Assembly (NCBI GenBank): GCA_035536915.1
Contig: DATLNE010000044.1
Span: 124,001-188,000, forward strand
Direction of reading: 5' to 3'
Source: Acidimicrobiales bacterium
GTDB lineage: Bacteria; Actinomycetota; Acidimicrobiia; Acidimicrobiales; JAHWLA01
Length of the DNA: 64,000 nt
Position 1 is the first letter of the stretch; each line of letters starts with the position of its first letter. Made by a program: the position numbers and the translations under genes. Below, in pieces: positions 26,807 through 35,932 of the stretch. The notes below the pieces were generated by a model. The model was not told the origin of the DNA, ran no database searches, and saw nothing but the letters and a program-made list of their open reading frames with translations.

Positions 26807-27817
26807 TTAGGGATCGGCGCGATCGACCACCCGCTTGACGGCCTCCACCACCGAGCGTCCGATGCCGCCCGAGGTGGGCGGTTCGGGCCGATATGCCGCA
26901 CCTGCCAACGCAGCCACGCAGGCACCGGCCGACGCCGCCAGCGCGTCGAGGTCGTAGCCGCCTTCCAAGAAGGCGATGCGCCTGCCCGCGGGCACGAGCG
27001 CGGCCACCCGTTCGGCCAGCAGGGCGAAGTCGCCCGCCGACAACCCGAGCGACGTGAGCGGGTCGGCCCGGTGGGCGTCGAAGCCCGCCGACATGAGGCA
27101 CCACGTGGGGCGGAACCGCTCCGCCAGCGGGGCGATCACCTCGTCGAAGGCGGCCAGGTAGGTGTCACCGGTGGTGCCCGGCGGAAGCGGCAGGTTGACC
27201 GTGGTGCCCGCGCCCTCGCCCGCCCCTGTCTCGTCGAGGCGGCCGGTGCCGGGATAGAGCGGGAACTGGTGGAGCGAGAGGTAGGCCACCCGGCCGTCGG
27301 CGTAGAAGGCGTCCTGGGTGCCGTTGCCGTGGTGGGCGTCCCAGTCGACGACCAACACGCGCTCGCCCCGGTCGGCCAAGGCCGCCGCCGTCACCGCCAC
27401 GTTGTTGATCAGGCAGAAGCCCATGGGCGTGCGGGGCGTGGCGTGGTGGCCGGGCGGTCGGAGGGCCAGGAAGGCGGCGTCGGCCTCGCCCCGGTCGAGG
27501 CGCTCCACGGCGTCGAGCCCGGCGCCTGCGGCCAGCACGGCGGCGTCCCACGACTCGGCGCTCACCGTCGTGTCGGCGTCGATCCGGCCCCCGCCCGCCG
27601 CGCAGAAGCCCTCGACGGCGTCGAGGTAGCCGGCGGGATGCACCCGTTCGAGCTCGGCCCGGGTGGCAGCGCGGGGCGCCACCCGCACCAGGGCGTCGGC
27701 CACGCCCGCGGCATCGATGCCGCGCAACACGGCGTCGAGCCGGGTTGGGCGCTCGGGATGGCCGGAGCCGGTGTCGTGGTCGAGGAACCGGGGCGACGTG
27801 CCGAGCAGGACAGCCAC
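26807..27817 (-). CDS. Histone deacetylase-family protein (AcuC/ApaH type)
   Basis: A 336 aa zinc-dependent deacetylase. RPPGHHATPRTPMGFCLINNVAV contains the catalytic His pair, VDWDAHHGNGTQ the zinc-binding Asp and His, SAGFDAHRADPL the second Asp and LEGGYDLDAL the transition-state Gly-Gly-Tyr. Bacterial members act on acetylpolyamines or acetylated proteins. GTG at 27817 follows TAGCCT by 6 nt (minus strand, 27824-27829), so leaderless. pilT follows directly. Confidence 0.9.
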   Translation of the reverse strand: MAVLLGTSPRFLDHDTGSGHPERPTRLDAVLRGIDAAGVADALVRVAPRAATRAELERVHPAGYLDAVEGFCAAGGGRIDADTTVSAESWDAAVLAAGAGLDAVERLDRGEADAAFLALRPPGHHATPRTPMGFCLINNVAVTAAALADRGERVLVVDWDAHHGNGTQDAFYADGRVAYLSLHQFPLYPGTGRLDETGAGEGAGTTVNLPLPPGTTGDTYLAAFDEVIAPLAERFRPTWCLMSAGFDAHRADPLTSLGLSAGDFALLAERVAALVPAGRRIAFLEGGYDLDALAASAGACVAALAGAAYRPEPPTSGGIGRSVVEAVKRVVDRADP

Positions 27818-27856
27818 CCTTCGAGGCTAGGCCTTCGGTCGTACGCTGGCTGCACC

Positions 27857-28375
27857 ATGACGACGAGGCGATTCACCTGGGTGGCCCTCGCCGTCTTCGT
27901 CGGGCTGGGCGCCGCCGCCGTGGTGGTCCTGCGCGACGGTCGACCCGCGGCGCCTGCCTCGGTGAAGGCTCGCAACGACGCCTTGGCGGCGCAGCTCCGT
28001 GAGGTGAACGGCGCCCGCGCCGTGGCCGTCACCCAAGACCATGCGATCGACTCCGAGGGCGAGGTCATTCCCGAAGGGAAGACGGGGAGCGGTCGTCGCG
28101 TGGGCTACGTGACCTCGTGGGACTACGTCCCCGTCGACGCACCTCGGCAGGTGGTGGCCACGGTCGAAGCCGAGCTGCGAGCGCTGGGATTCGCCGTCTC
28201 TCGCTTCGACGCCACAGAGGGCGGCCAGCTTTCCATCGTCCACCTCACCGGCACGTCGGGAGGAGACATGGCCCGGTTCAGCTTCTGGGTCGACCCCACG
28301 AGCTCGCTCGACACGGCGACGTGGCACCGCGACCATCGTCCGACAGCAATCGTCACCTCCGTCCGCGCCGCCTGA
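27857..28375 (+). CDS. Secreted or membrane-anchored protein of unknown function
   Basis: A 172 aa protein with an N-terminal hydrophobic segment (residues 8-25, VALAVFVGLGAAAVVVL) and an alpha/beta-like exported domain (APRQVVATVEAELRALGF, GGQLSIVHLTGTSGGDMARFSFWV). No family recognised. ATG at 27857 lies 9 nt after TACGCT (27842-27847), a leaderless-type promoter. Divergent from the HDAC gene. Confidence 0.6.
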   Translation: MTTRRFTWVALAVFVGLGAAAVVVLRDGRPAAPASVKARNDALAAQLREVNGARAVAVTQDHAIDSEGEVIPEGKTGSGRRVGYVTSWDYVPVDAPRQVVATVEAELRALGFAVSRFDATEGGQLSIVHLTGTSGGDMARFSFWVDPTSSLDTATWHRDHRPTAIVTSVRAA

Positions 28376-28401
28376 ACCCGGGTCGGTAACCTCGCCTTGC
28401 C

Positions 28402-29115
28402 GTGGGCGCCGAGATCGACGTCATCCGCTGGGGGGCCGAACGCGCCAGGACCGGGCCTTGGCGCGGTGATCGTCGCGTCGCCTTTCTCACCCCGGTGCCC
28501 GATGCCCCCGCGCCATCGGCGAGCTTCGTGCGGCGCTGTTGCGAGCAACTGGCCGCTCGGGGGTTCACACGGGTGGTCACGGGCGCCTTGGCACCGGGCG
28601 AACAGGCGGGCTTCCTGGCCGCGGGCTTCGAGGTGGAAGAAGAGCTCCACCTGCTCGCCCACGAGGTGCGCGACCTGCCGCCCGCCACCGAGTCGGAACG
28701 CGCCCTGCGCCGGGCCCGGCCCAGTGACCGCACTGCTGTGCTGGCCGTGGACGGCGTCGCCTTCCCGCCCTTCTGGCGGCTCGACGAACGAGGCCTGGAG
28801 GAAGCAGTCAGAGCCACCCCGCACGCCCGCTTCCGGCTGGCCGCCGACCCCGACGTCTTCGGCTACGCGGTGACGGGACGAGCCGGTCGCCGCGGCTTCC
28901 TCCAGCGCTTGGCCGTCGCCCCCGACCGGCAGAGCGCGGGCGTGGGCCGGGCGCTTGTCCTCGACGGGCTGCGGTGGTTGCGCCGGTGGCGCGTGGAGCG
29001 CGCCGTGGTCAACACCCAGTTGCAGAACGAGCGAGCACTCGCCCTCTACGAAAGCCTCGGCTTCCGGCGCGAGCCGAGCGGGCTGACCGTGCTCAGCGCG
29101 GGCCTGGCTCCTTGA
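28402..29115 (+). CDS. GNAT-family N-acetyltransferase
   Basis: A 237 aa protein. The acetyl-CoA-binding motif is LQRLAVAPDRQSAGVGRALVLDGL (near residues 172-195) with the C-terminal NERALALYESLGF, typical of GNAT domains; the N-terminal 90 residues look like a degenerate GNAT half. Substrate unknown. GTG at 28402 lies 9 nt after TAACCT. Its TGA overlaps the TTG of the next gene (TTGA). A similar acetyltransferase-like gene is not known to me next to mycobacterial Rv3909. Confidence 0.8.
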   Translation: MGAEIDVIRWGAERARTGPWRGDRRVAFLTPVPDAPAPSASFVRRCCEQLAARGFTRVVTGALAPGEQAGFLAAGFEVEEELHLLAHEVRDLPPATESERALRRARPSDRTAVLAVDGVAFPPFWRLDERGLEEAVRATPHARFRLAADPDVFGYAVTGRAGRRGFLQRLAVAPDRQSAGVGRALVLDGLRWLRRWRVERAVVNTQLQNERALALYESLGFRREPSGLTVLSAGLAP

Positions 29116-31079
29116 AGCGCGCCCTGCTGGCGGCGGCGGTCCTGGCCGCCACGCTGGCCACTGCGGCTGCGGCCCAGCAGCAGCCGCCCCCTCCGGCGCT
29201 GCGGCTGGCCTCGCAGACGTCATGGGTAACGCCCGGCGGCGACTTCGTGCTGCGCCTGGTGGTCCTGGGCGACGTCGACCTGGCCGACACCGAACTGGCC
29301 GTGTCGGTCTTCCGTGCGGTGGCCAGCCGCTCGGAGTACGCCCTCACCCTCGAGGACCGCATCCGGGGCTCGGCCATCACCGTCACCCCCGCCACGCCGT
29401 TGGCGCAGCTTCCCCCCGACGCAGGCGGCGCCCGCAACGTGCACATTCCCGTGCAGGACCCGGCCCAGCCCGCCGACAACGGCCGCCTGCGCCTGCGCGA
29501 GCCCGGCGTCTACCCGGTGCGCGCCGAGTTGCGGCGCACAGGCGGCGGTCCCGTCCTGGCCCGGCTGGTGACGCACCTCGTCTACGCCACGCCCCCGGCC
29601 GACGGCGGCCAGAAGCTGCGCTTCGGCCTGGTGGTGCCCTTTCACGCCCCGCCCGCCCTGCGCCCCGACGGCGTCCGCCAACTGCCCGACCGCGACCGAG
29701 ACCGCCTGGTGGGGCTGGCCGCCGCGGTCGACGCCCACCGGGAGGTGCCCCTCACCCTCAAGCCCACCCCGGAGACGCTGCAGGCGCTGGCGTCGTCCCC
29801 CGACGACGCCGCCCGCAACGCAGTGGCCACCCTGGCCCGGGCCACCACCGGCCGCCAAGTGGTGGGCGCCACCTACGTGCCCGTCCCGCCCACCGCCTTC
29901 GCCAGCCTGCGCTCGGAGGCGACCAGCCAGGTGCAGCGCGGCAGCCAGGTGCTCGACCAGTTGCTCGCGGCCGAGCCCGACCCCAACCTGGCGGTGGTCG
30001 AGGAGCACCTCGACGAAACGGCCCTCCAGCAGTTCCGCGACCAGCAGGTCGACCACCTCGTCGTCCCCGACCCCCTGCTCACCCCGGTCGACCTCGACGT
30101 CACCCTGGCCCAGCCCTTCGAGCTGGAGAACCGGGAGGTGCGCCGCCCGGTGGCCTTGGCCGCCGACGCCGGGCTGGCCGCCCACTTCAGCCGAGGCGAC
30201 GACCCCGCCCTGGCCGCCCATCACCTGCTGGCCGACCTCGCCGTCCTCTACTTCGACCGGCCCGGCCGCTCGCGGGGCGTGGTGGCCTTGCCGCCCCGGT
30301 CGTGGTCGGGCGACCGCTCCTTCCTCGACACGGTGCTGGCGGGCGTCGCCTCCAGCCCCATCGTGGCGGGCGCCACGGTCGAGGCCATCTTCAAGGACGT
30401 GCCGCCCATCACCACCGGCCGCCGCAACGACGTGTTGCGCCGTTCCCCCGTCCCGCCACCGGCCAACGTGGGCCCCGGCGCCCTCCCGGCCGAGCGCATC
30501 CAGAACACCCGCCGCCGCATCCGCTCGTTCGCCGCCATGCTCGACACCGACAACCCGCGCGACGACACCGTGGACGAGATCCTGTTGGTGGGACAGTCGG
30601 TCGACCTCGACCCCCGGCGGCGGGCCGCCTACCTCGACGGCGTCGACTCGCTCATCGCCAAGGAACTGACCCTCGTGCGGGTGCCCCAGGACCGCTCCAT
30701 CACCCTCACGGCCCGCCGCGGGGAAATCCCCATCACCGTGCTCAACGAGGCCGACTACCCGGTCCGGCTGGTGGTCGACGTCGACAGTGACAAGCTCGCC
30801 TTCCCCGCCGGGTCGACCCGGTCCGTGGAACTGGCCCGGCGCAACACCACCGAGCAGTTCGTGGTCGAGGCCCGCACCTCGGGCGCCTTCCCCCTGCGGG
30901 TGCGGCTGACGTCGCCCGACGGCGGCCTGGTGGTGGGCGAGACCCGCTTCACCGTGCGCTCGACGGCCATCTCCGGCGTGGGCCTCGTCCTCTCGGCGGG
31001 CGCCCTGTTGGTGCTCGCCGCGTGGTGGGCCCGTCACCTGGTCCGCGGCCGCCGCAACCGCCGCCTCGTCCCCGCGTGA
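29112..31079 (+). CDS. DUF6049 family secreted/membrane protein
   Basis: A 655 aa protein, the counterpart of the large exported protein upstream of murJ in actinobacteria (M. tuberculosis Rv3909). Signal peptide in residues 1-20 (LLAAAVLAATLATAAAA), a long extracellular region, and one C-terminal TM (GLVLSAGALLVLAAWW) with a basic tail. TTG at 29112 overlaps the GNAT stop. Its stop overlaps the murJ GTG (GTGA). Function unknown; the fixed linkage to murJ suggests wall synthesis. Confidence 0.85.
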   Translation: MKRALLAAAVLAATLATAAAAQQQPPPPALRLASQTSWVTPGGDFVLRLVVLGDVDLADTELAVSVFRAVASRSEYALTLEDRIRGSAITVTPATPLAQLPPDAGGARNVHIPVQDPAQPADNGRLRLREPGVYPVRAELRRTGGGPVLARLVTHLVYATPPADGGQKLRFGLVVPFHAPPALRPDGVRQLPDRDRDRLVGLAAAVDAHREVPLTLKPTPETLQALASSPDDAARNAVATLARATTGRQVVGATYVPVPPTAFASLRSEATSQVQRGSQVLDQLLAAEPDPNLAVVEEHLDETALQQFRDQQVDHLVVPDPLLTPVDLDVTLAQPFELENREVRRPVALAADAGLAAHFSRGDDPALAAHHLLADLAVLYFDRPGRSRGVVALPPRSWSGDRSFLDTVLAGVASSPIVAGATVEAIFKDVPPITTGRRNDVLRRSPVPPPANVGPGALPAERIQNTRRRIRSFAAMLDTDNPRDDTVDEILLVGQSVDLDPRRRAAYLDGVDSLIAKELTLVRVPQDRSITLTARRGEIPITVLNEADYPVRLVVDVDSDKLAFPAGSTRSVELARRNTTEQFVVEARTSGAFPLRVRLTSPDGGLVVGETRFTVRSTAISGVGLVLSAGALLVLAAWWARHLVRGRRNRRLVPA

Positions 31080-32641
31080 CCACCCTCGCCCGCAACACGG
31101 CGGTGATGGCGGCGGGCACCATGCTGTCGCGCCTCACCGGCTTCGGCCGCCTGGTCGCCTTGGCCTACGCCTTCAACTTCACCCGGCTCACCGACACCTA
31201 CACGCTGGCCAACACCACCCCCAACATCGTCTACGAACTGGTGCTGGGCGGCATCCTGTCGGCCACGCTCATCCCCGTCTTCGTCGACCTCTTGGCCACC
31301 AAGTCCGACGAAGAAGCGTGGGAAGGCATCTCGGCCATCGCCACCGCGGCTGCCGTTGTCATGGTGGCGGTCAGCGCCCTGTTCGCCCTGGCTGCCCCCC
31401 TTCTCATCCGCCTCTACACGGTGGGGCGTACCGGCCCCGAAGCGGCCGACCAGCGCGCCGTGGCCACCACCCTGCTCGTCCTCTTCGCCCCCCAAGTGGC
31501 GCTCTACGGCGTGATCACCATGGCCACCGCCCTGGCCAACGCCCGCCGCCGCTTCGGGGCGCCCATGTTCTCGCCGGTGGTCAACAACCTCGTCGTGATC
31601 GCCACCCTGCTGGCCGTGCCCCGCATCGCCGACGACCTCTCGCTGGCCGCCATGCGCAACGACACCGGCGCCTTGATGCTGCTCGGCCTCGGCACCACCG
31701 CGGGCGTGGCCGCCCAAGCCGTGGTGATGGTGCTGTCGTTGCGGGGGGCGGGCATCCGCCTGCGCCCCCGGTGGGACCTGCGCCACCCTGCCGTCAGCCG
31801 GGTCGTGCGGCTGTCGGGCTGGACGTTCGGCTTCGCCGCGGCCAACCAGGTCAGCCTCTACATCGTCTTGGTGCTGGCCAACCAGGGCGAGCCCGGCGAC
31901 GTGACCGCGTACCAAGCCGGGCTCGTGTTCTTCCTCCTCCCCCACGGCGTGTTCAGCGTCTCGGTCATGACCGCGCTGCTGCCCGACCTCGCCTCCCGCT
32001 GGAGCACCGGCGACGTCGACGGCTTCCGCACCCGGGTGTCGCTCGGCTTCCGCACCATCGCCCTGGTGCTGGTGCCCGCGGCCGTGGGCTACCTGGTGCT
32101 GGCGCACCCCATCGTGCGGGTGGCCCTGGAACACGGCGCCTTCGGGGCCGCCAGCGCCGAGACCACCGCCGACGTGTTGGCGCTCTTGGCCGTCGGCCTG
32201 CCCGGCTTCAGTGCGTACCTGTTGCTCATGCGGGCGTACCAGGCCATGCAGGACACCCGGTCGATGTTCGTCCTCTACGCCGTCGAGAACGCCCTCAACA
32301 TCGCCTTGGCCCTCGCCCTCTACCCCGCCCTCGGCGTGCAAGGCCTGGCCCTCGCCTACGCCGTCGCCTACACGGTGGGCACCGCCGTCGCCCTCGCCCA
32401 CCTCCGCCGCCGGCTCGACGGCATCGACGGCCCCCGCCTGGCCACGACCGTGGCCCGCGTCGGTGCGGCCGCCGCAGTGATGGCCGTGGCCGTGGCCGGC
32501 GTCAACGCGTTGGTCGACGACCCCCTCCCCCGGGTCGCCATCGCGGTGCCGCTGGGCGTGGCGGTGTACGTTCTCGTCGCCCGAGCCGTCGGAGTGGCAG
32601 AGCTCCACACCGTTCTTCGCATTCGGAGGCGCACCACGTGA
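31076..32641 (+). CDS. murJ: Lipid II flippase MurJ
   Basis: A 521 aa MOP-superfamily flippase with about 14 transmembrane segments: RNTAVMAAGTMLSRLTGFGR, TPNIVYELVLGGILSATLIPVFV and FFLLPHGVFSVSVMTALLPDLA are MurJ hallmarks. It moves lipid II across the membrane for peptidoglycan synthesis. Unlike mycobacterial MviN there is no fused pseudokinase; a separate kinase gene follows 1.2 kb downstream. GTG at 31076 overlaps the upstream TGA. Confidence 0.95.
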   Translation: MTTLARNTAVMAAGTMLSRLTGFGRLVALAYAFNFTRLTDTYTLANTTPNIVYELVLGGILSATLIPVFVDLLATKSDEEAWEGISAIATAAAVVMVAVSALFALAAPLLIRLYTVGRTGPEAADQRAVATTLLVLFAPQVALYGVITMATALANARRRFGAPMFSPVVNNLVVIATLLAVPRIADDLSLAAMRNDTGALMLLGLGTTAGVAAQAVVMVLSLRGAGIRLRPRWDLRHPAVSRVVRLSGWTFGFAAANQVSLYIVLVLANQGEPGDVTAYQAGLVFFLLPHGVFSVSVMTALLPDLASRWSTGDVDGFRTRVSLGFRTIALVLVPAAVGYLVLAHPIVRVALEHGAFGAASAETTADVLALLAVGLPGFSAYLLLMRAYQAMQDTRSMFVLYAVENALNIALALALYPALGVQGLALAYAVAYTVGTAVALAHLRRRLDGIDGPRLATTVARVGAAAAVMAVAVAGVNALVDDPLPRVAIAVPLGVAVYVLVARAVGVAELHTVLRIRRRTT

Positions 32642-32994
32642 TCGCCGGTTGGCTGGTGAAACTTGTGCTGGGGATTGCCTTGTTCGGCTTCGCGGCCCTG
32701 GAGCTCGGCAGCCCGGTGATCGTGCGCATCCAGCTCGACGGCGTGGCCCACGACGCGGCCGACGACGCGGCGTTTATCATCCGCGACCGCGGCAACCCCG
32801 AGGCCGCCCAGCAGGCGGCCGCCGACCGGGCGGCGAAGGACAGTGCCGAGATAACGGCCTTCGCCGTCGACCAGCAGGGACGAGTTCGCTTGACCGTCCG
32901 CAAGCAGGCGACGTCCTACCTCCTCAAGGAGTGGGACCGGACCAAGAGCTGGTACGACGTCACAGTGTCGGCCACCAGCGAGGAGAAACGATGA
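32638..32994 (+). CDS. Small membrane-anchored protein
   Basis: A 118 aa protein with an N-terminal TM (residues 2-24, LVKLVLGIALFGFAALELG) and an exported or cytoplasmic Ala/Asp-rich region. GTG at 32638 overlaps the murJ stop (GTGA) with GGAGG 8 nt upstream; its own stop overlaps the degV ATG (ATGA). Family not recognised. Confidence 0.7.
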   Translation: MIAGWLVKLVLGIALFGFAALELGSPVIVRIQLDGVAHDAADDAAFIIRDRGNPEAAQQAAADRAAKDSAEITAFAVDQQGRVRLTVRKQATSYLLKEWDRTKSWYDVTVSATSEEKR

Positions 32995-33833
32995 GCCCCG
33001 TCAAAGTGGTGACCGACAGTGCCTGCGACCTCCCCCAGGAGCTGGCCGACGAGCTGGGCATCGAGATCGTCCCTCTGACGATCCGCTTCGGCGAGGAGAC
33101 CCTCGTCGACCGGCTCGACCTCACGCCCACACAGTTCTGGCAGCGGATGCACGGCTCGCCCGTGCTGCCCGAGACCGCAGCACCCTCGCCCGGCGCCTTC
33201 GAGGCGGCCTTCCGCCGCGCTGCGGACGAGGGCAACGACGGCGTGGTGTGCGTGTGCCTGGCCGCGGGCCTCTCCGCCACCTTCCAGTCGGCCCAGTTGG
33301 CGGCCCGCGCCGTGGAGGGCACGATCCCGGTGCGGGTGCTCGACTCCCGCACGGTGAGCTTGGGCGAAGGGCTCATGGCCGTGGCCGCGGCGCGCATGAG
33401 CCGCCAGGGCAAGGGCCTCGACGACTGCCTGGGCGCGGCCGAGGACCTGGTGCCCCGCACCCGCACCTTCGCCGCCCTCGACACCCTGGAGAACCTCAAG
33501 AAGGGCGGGCGCATCGGCGCCGCCCAGGCCGCGCTGGGGTCGGTGTTGTCGATCAAGCCGATCATCGAGATCGCCGACGGCAAGGTCGAGCCCGAGTCGA
33601 AGCAGCGCACCCGGTCGAAGTCGCTGCGCTACCTGGTCGACAAGGTGCGCCAGTACCCCCGCGTCGAGGACTTGGCGGTCATGCACGGCGATGCTCCCGA
33701 CATCGAGGAGATGCTCGACCTGCTGGGCGCCGTCTACCCCCGCGACGAGATCATCGTCGGCCAAATCGGCGCCGTCATCGGGGCCCACGGCGGGCCCCGC
33801 GTGCTCGGCGTCACCTTCCACGTCCCCCGCTGA
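32991..33833 (+). CDS. DegV-family fatty-acid-binding protein
   Basis: A 280 aa DegV (FakB-like) protein. It begins VKVVTDSACDLPQELADELGI with the fold signature, and contains SPGAFEAAFRRA, VCLAAGLSATFQSAQ and the C-terminal domain RTRSKSLRYLVDKV. FakB proteins present fatty acids to the kinase FakA; no fakA is visible here. ATG at 32991 overlaps the preceding stop. A weak hairpin (33836-33851) follows. Confidence 0.9.
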   Translation: MSPVKVVTDSACDLPQELADELGIEIVPLTIRFGEETLVDRLDLTPTQFWQRMHGSPVLPETAAPSPGAFEAAFRRAADEGNDGVVCVCLAAGLSATFQSAQLAARAVEGTIPVRVLDSRTVSLGEGLMAVAAARMSRQGKGLDDCLGAAEDLVPRTRTFAALDTLENLKKGGRIGAAQAALGSVLSIKPIIEIADGKVEPESKQRTRSKSLRYLVDKVRQYPRVEDLAVMHGDAPDIEEMLDLLGAVYPRDEIIVGQIGAVIGAHGGPRVLGVTFHVPR

Positions 33834-33835
33834 CA

Positions 33836-33851
33836 CAGCGCGACCGCGCTG
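33836..33851. terminator. Short GC hairpin after degV
   Basis: CAGCGC and GCGCTG arms with a 4 nt loop just after the degV stop; no T tract. Possibly ends the murJ unit before the kinase promoter. Confidence 0.35.
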
Positions 33852-33872
33852 CGTGGGTACGGTGAAGGGGTC

Positions 33873-35354
33873 GTGTCGGACCGCACCTATCCCCTCACCA
33901 CCGATCGCACGTTGGCCGGCCGCTACCGCCTCGTCTCCCCCGTCGCCCGCGGGGGCATGGCCGAGGTGTGGGAAGCCGTCGACGACGTGCTGGCCCGGCC
34001 GGTGGCCGTCAAGATCCTGCACTCCCACCTGGCCGACGACGACGGCTTCGTCGAGCGCTTCCGCCGTGAGGCTGTCGCCGCCGCCCGGCTGACCCACCCC
34101 GGCATCGTCGCCACCTACGACGCAGGGGCCGACGACGGCGTGGCCTTCATCGTCATGGAACTGGTGCGGGGGCGCACGCTGCGCCAGTCGATGGAACAGT
34201 CGCCGCTGCCGCCGCGGGAAGCGGTGCGCATCGCCGCCGACGTCGCCGATGCCTTGGAGCACGCGCACCGGGCGGGCCTGGTGCACCGCGACGTGAAGCC
34301 CGCCAACATCCTGCTGTGCGAAGCCCCGGCGGGGGGCGTGCGGGTCAAGGTGGCCGACTTCGGCATCGCCAAGCTGCAGTCGGGGGGCGGCGACCTCACC
34401 GCCACCGGTGCACTGGTGGGCACGGCCAAGTACCTGTCGCCCGAACAGGTCGAGGGCCGCTCCCCCGATGCCCGCTCCGACGTCTACGCACTGGGCGTCG
34501 TGCTCTACGAGATGCTGTGCGGACGGCCGCCGTTCAGCGGCGACACCGAGCTGGCCACCGCCATGCAGCACGTGCAGGCCGAGCCGCCGCGGCCTCGCCA
34601 GGTGTGCGCGGGCATCCCGCGCCCTCTCGAACAGGTCGTGCTGCGGGCCATGGCCAAGGAGCCCGACCAGCGCTACCAGAGCGCGGCCGACCTGCGCGGG
34701 GCGCTGCTGGCCGTCGACCTGGCCGACGACGACGCCGAGCCCTTCGTGGTCCGCGACCCCACGCCCCCCGACGGCATCGTGCCGGTGGCCCGCCGTTCGC
34801 GCCGCGCCTGGGCGCCCGCCCTGCTCGTCGTGCTGCTGGTCGTCGCCGCCGGGATGGTGGCCGTGTCGTTCCTGCCCGACGACGACACCGAGCCCGCCGC
34901 GGCCCGGCCTCGGCCCCAGGCGGCACGCGTGGTGACGCCCACGGCAGCCGAGGCCTTCGACCCCCAGGGCGACCGCAGCGAGAACGACGACGACGCCCCC
35001 AACGTGCTCGACGGCAACCCCGAGACCATGTGGAGCACGCTCACCTACGAGAGCCGCCAGTTCGGCAGGCTCAAGGAGGGGCTGGGGCTGGTCCTCACCG
35101 TGCCCGGCGATTCGCCGCTGCGGCGACTGGAGGTGCAGTCGCCGACGTCGGGGTGGGCGGCGGCGGTGTACGTCGCCGACCGGCCCAGCAGCACGCTGGC
35201 CGACTGGGGCGAGCCGGTCGACACCAAGACGGCCATCGACGGCAACACCACCTTCGACCTCCAAGGCCGACGCGGCGCCGCCGTGCTGCTGTGGATCACC
35301 GACCCCGGCGAGGGCAACAAGGCCCGCATCGCCGAGGTCAGCCTGCGGGCCTGA
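33873..35354 (+). CDS. Membrane Ser/Thr protein kinase with extracellular discoidin-like domain
   Basis: A 493 aa protein. The kinase domain (about residues 18-285) has K47 in VAVKIL, HRDVKPAN with D140, VADFGIAK with D162 and the activation segment ending YLSPEQ, so it looks active. One TM lies at about residues 309-331 and the C-terminal 150 residues (DGNPETMWSTLTYESRQFG, LVLTVP, VDTKTAIDG) resemble the discoidin-like ectodomain fused to MurJ in mycobacteria. GTG at 33873 is 9 nt after TACGGT. Candidate regulator of MurJ or the adjacent sigma system. Confidence 0.88.
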   Translation: MSDRTYPLTTDRTLAGRYRLVSPVARGGMAEVWEAVDDVLARPVAVKILHSHLADDDGFVERFRREAVAAARLTHPGIVATYDAGADDGVAFIVMELVRGRTLRQSMEQSPLPPREAVRIAADVADALEHAHRAGLVHRDVKPANILLCEAPAGGVRVKVADFGIAKLQSGGGDLTATGALVGTAKYLSPEQVEGRSPDARSDVYALGVVLYEMLCGRPPFSGDTELATAMQHVQAEPPRPRQVCAGIPRPLEQVVLRAMAKEPDQRYQSAADLRGALLAVDLADDDAEPFVVRDPTPPDGIVPVARRSRRAWAPALLVVLLVVAAGMVAVSFLPDDDTEPAAARPRPQAARVVTPTAAEAFDPQGDRSENDDDAPNVLDGNPETMWSTLTYESRQFGRLKEGLGLVLTVPGDSPLRRLEVQSPTSGWAAAVYVADRPSSTLADWGEPVDTKTAIDGNTTFDLQGRRGAAVLLWITDPGEGNKARIAEVSLRA

Positions 35355-35368
35355 GTACCCTGCGGCTC

Positions 35369-35932
35369 GTGTCCGACGAGCTCGCCTTGGCCCGCCGCGC
35401 GGCGGCGGGCGACCGTGCCGCCCTCGACACAATGCTGCGTTCCCAGTACGACCGCGTGTACGCCGTGTGCCGGCGCATGACCGGCAACGACGCCGATGCC
35501 GCCGATGCCGCCCAGGACGCGCTCATCGCCATGGCCCGCGGCATCGGCCGCTTCGACGGGCGCAGCCGGTTCTCCACGTGGGCCTACCGGGTGGCGGTCA
35601 ACGCCTGCCTCGACGAACTGCGTCGGCGCAAGCGCCGGCCCGAGCCGACTGACGACCTGTCGCTGGCCCGGGTGGCCGACACCGGGCCGTCGGTGGAGAG
35701 CCGGGTGGGAGACCGCATCGACGTAGACGCCGCCCTGCGCCGCCTCCCGCCCGACTACCGCGCCGCGGTGGTGCTGCGCGACCTGTGCGCGCTCGACTAC
35801 GCCGAGATCGCCGAGGTGCTCGACATCCCGCCCGGCACGGTTCGCTCCCGTATCGCCCGGGGCAGGGCCGCTTTGGCCGCCGACCTGGGGAACCCGTCCA
35901 TGCCCGCCGACCGTCCAACGGAACGATCATGA
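35369..35932 (+). CDS. sigM: ECF sigma factor (SigM-like)
   Basis: A 187 aa sigma factor. Region 2 reads AVCRRMTGNDADAADAAQDALIAMARGIGRFDGRSRFSTWAYRVAVNACLDELRR; region 4 reads ALRRLPPDYRAAVVLRDLCALDYAEIAEVLDIPPGTVRSRIARGR. Position between the MurJ/kinase block and trxB matches mycobacterial sigM, hence the symbol with caution. GTG at 35369 is 7 nt after TACCCT (35356-35361), so leaderless. The anti-sigma gene overlaps its stop. Confidence 0.92.
   Translation: MSDELALARRAAAGDRAALDTMLRSQYDRVYAVCRRMTGNDADAADAAQDALIAMARGIGRFDGRSRFSTWAYRVAVNACLDELRRRKRRPEPTDDLSLARVADTGPSVESRVGDRIDVDAALRRLPPDYRAAVVLRDLCALDYAEIAEVLDIPPGTVRSRIARGRAALAADLGNPSMPADRPTERS

Noticed and set aside
32916-35432. 838-codon minus-strand frame opposite degV and the kinase gene
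   Set aside because: Complement of well-supported genes with recognised motifs; no motif on the opposite strand.
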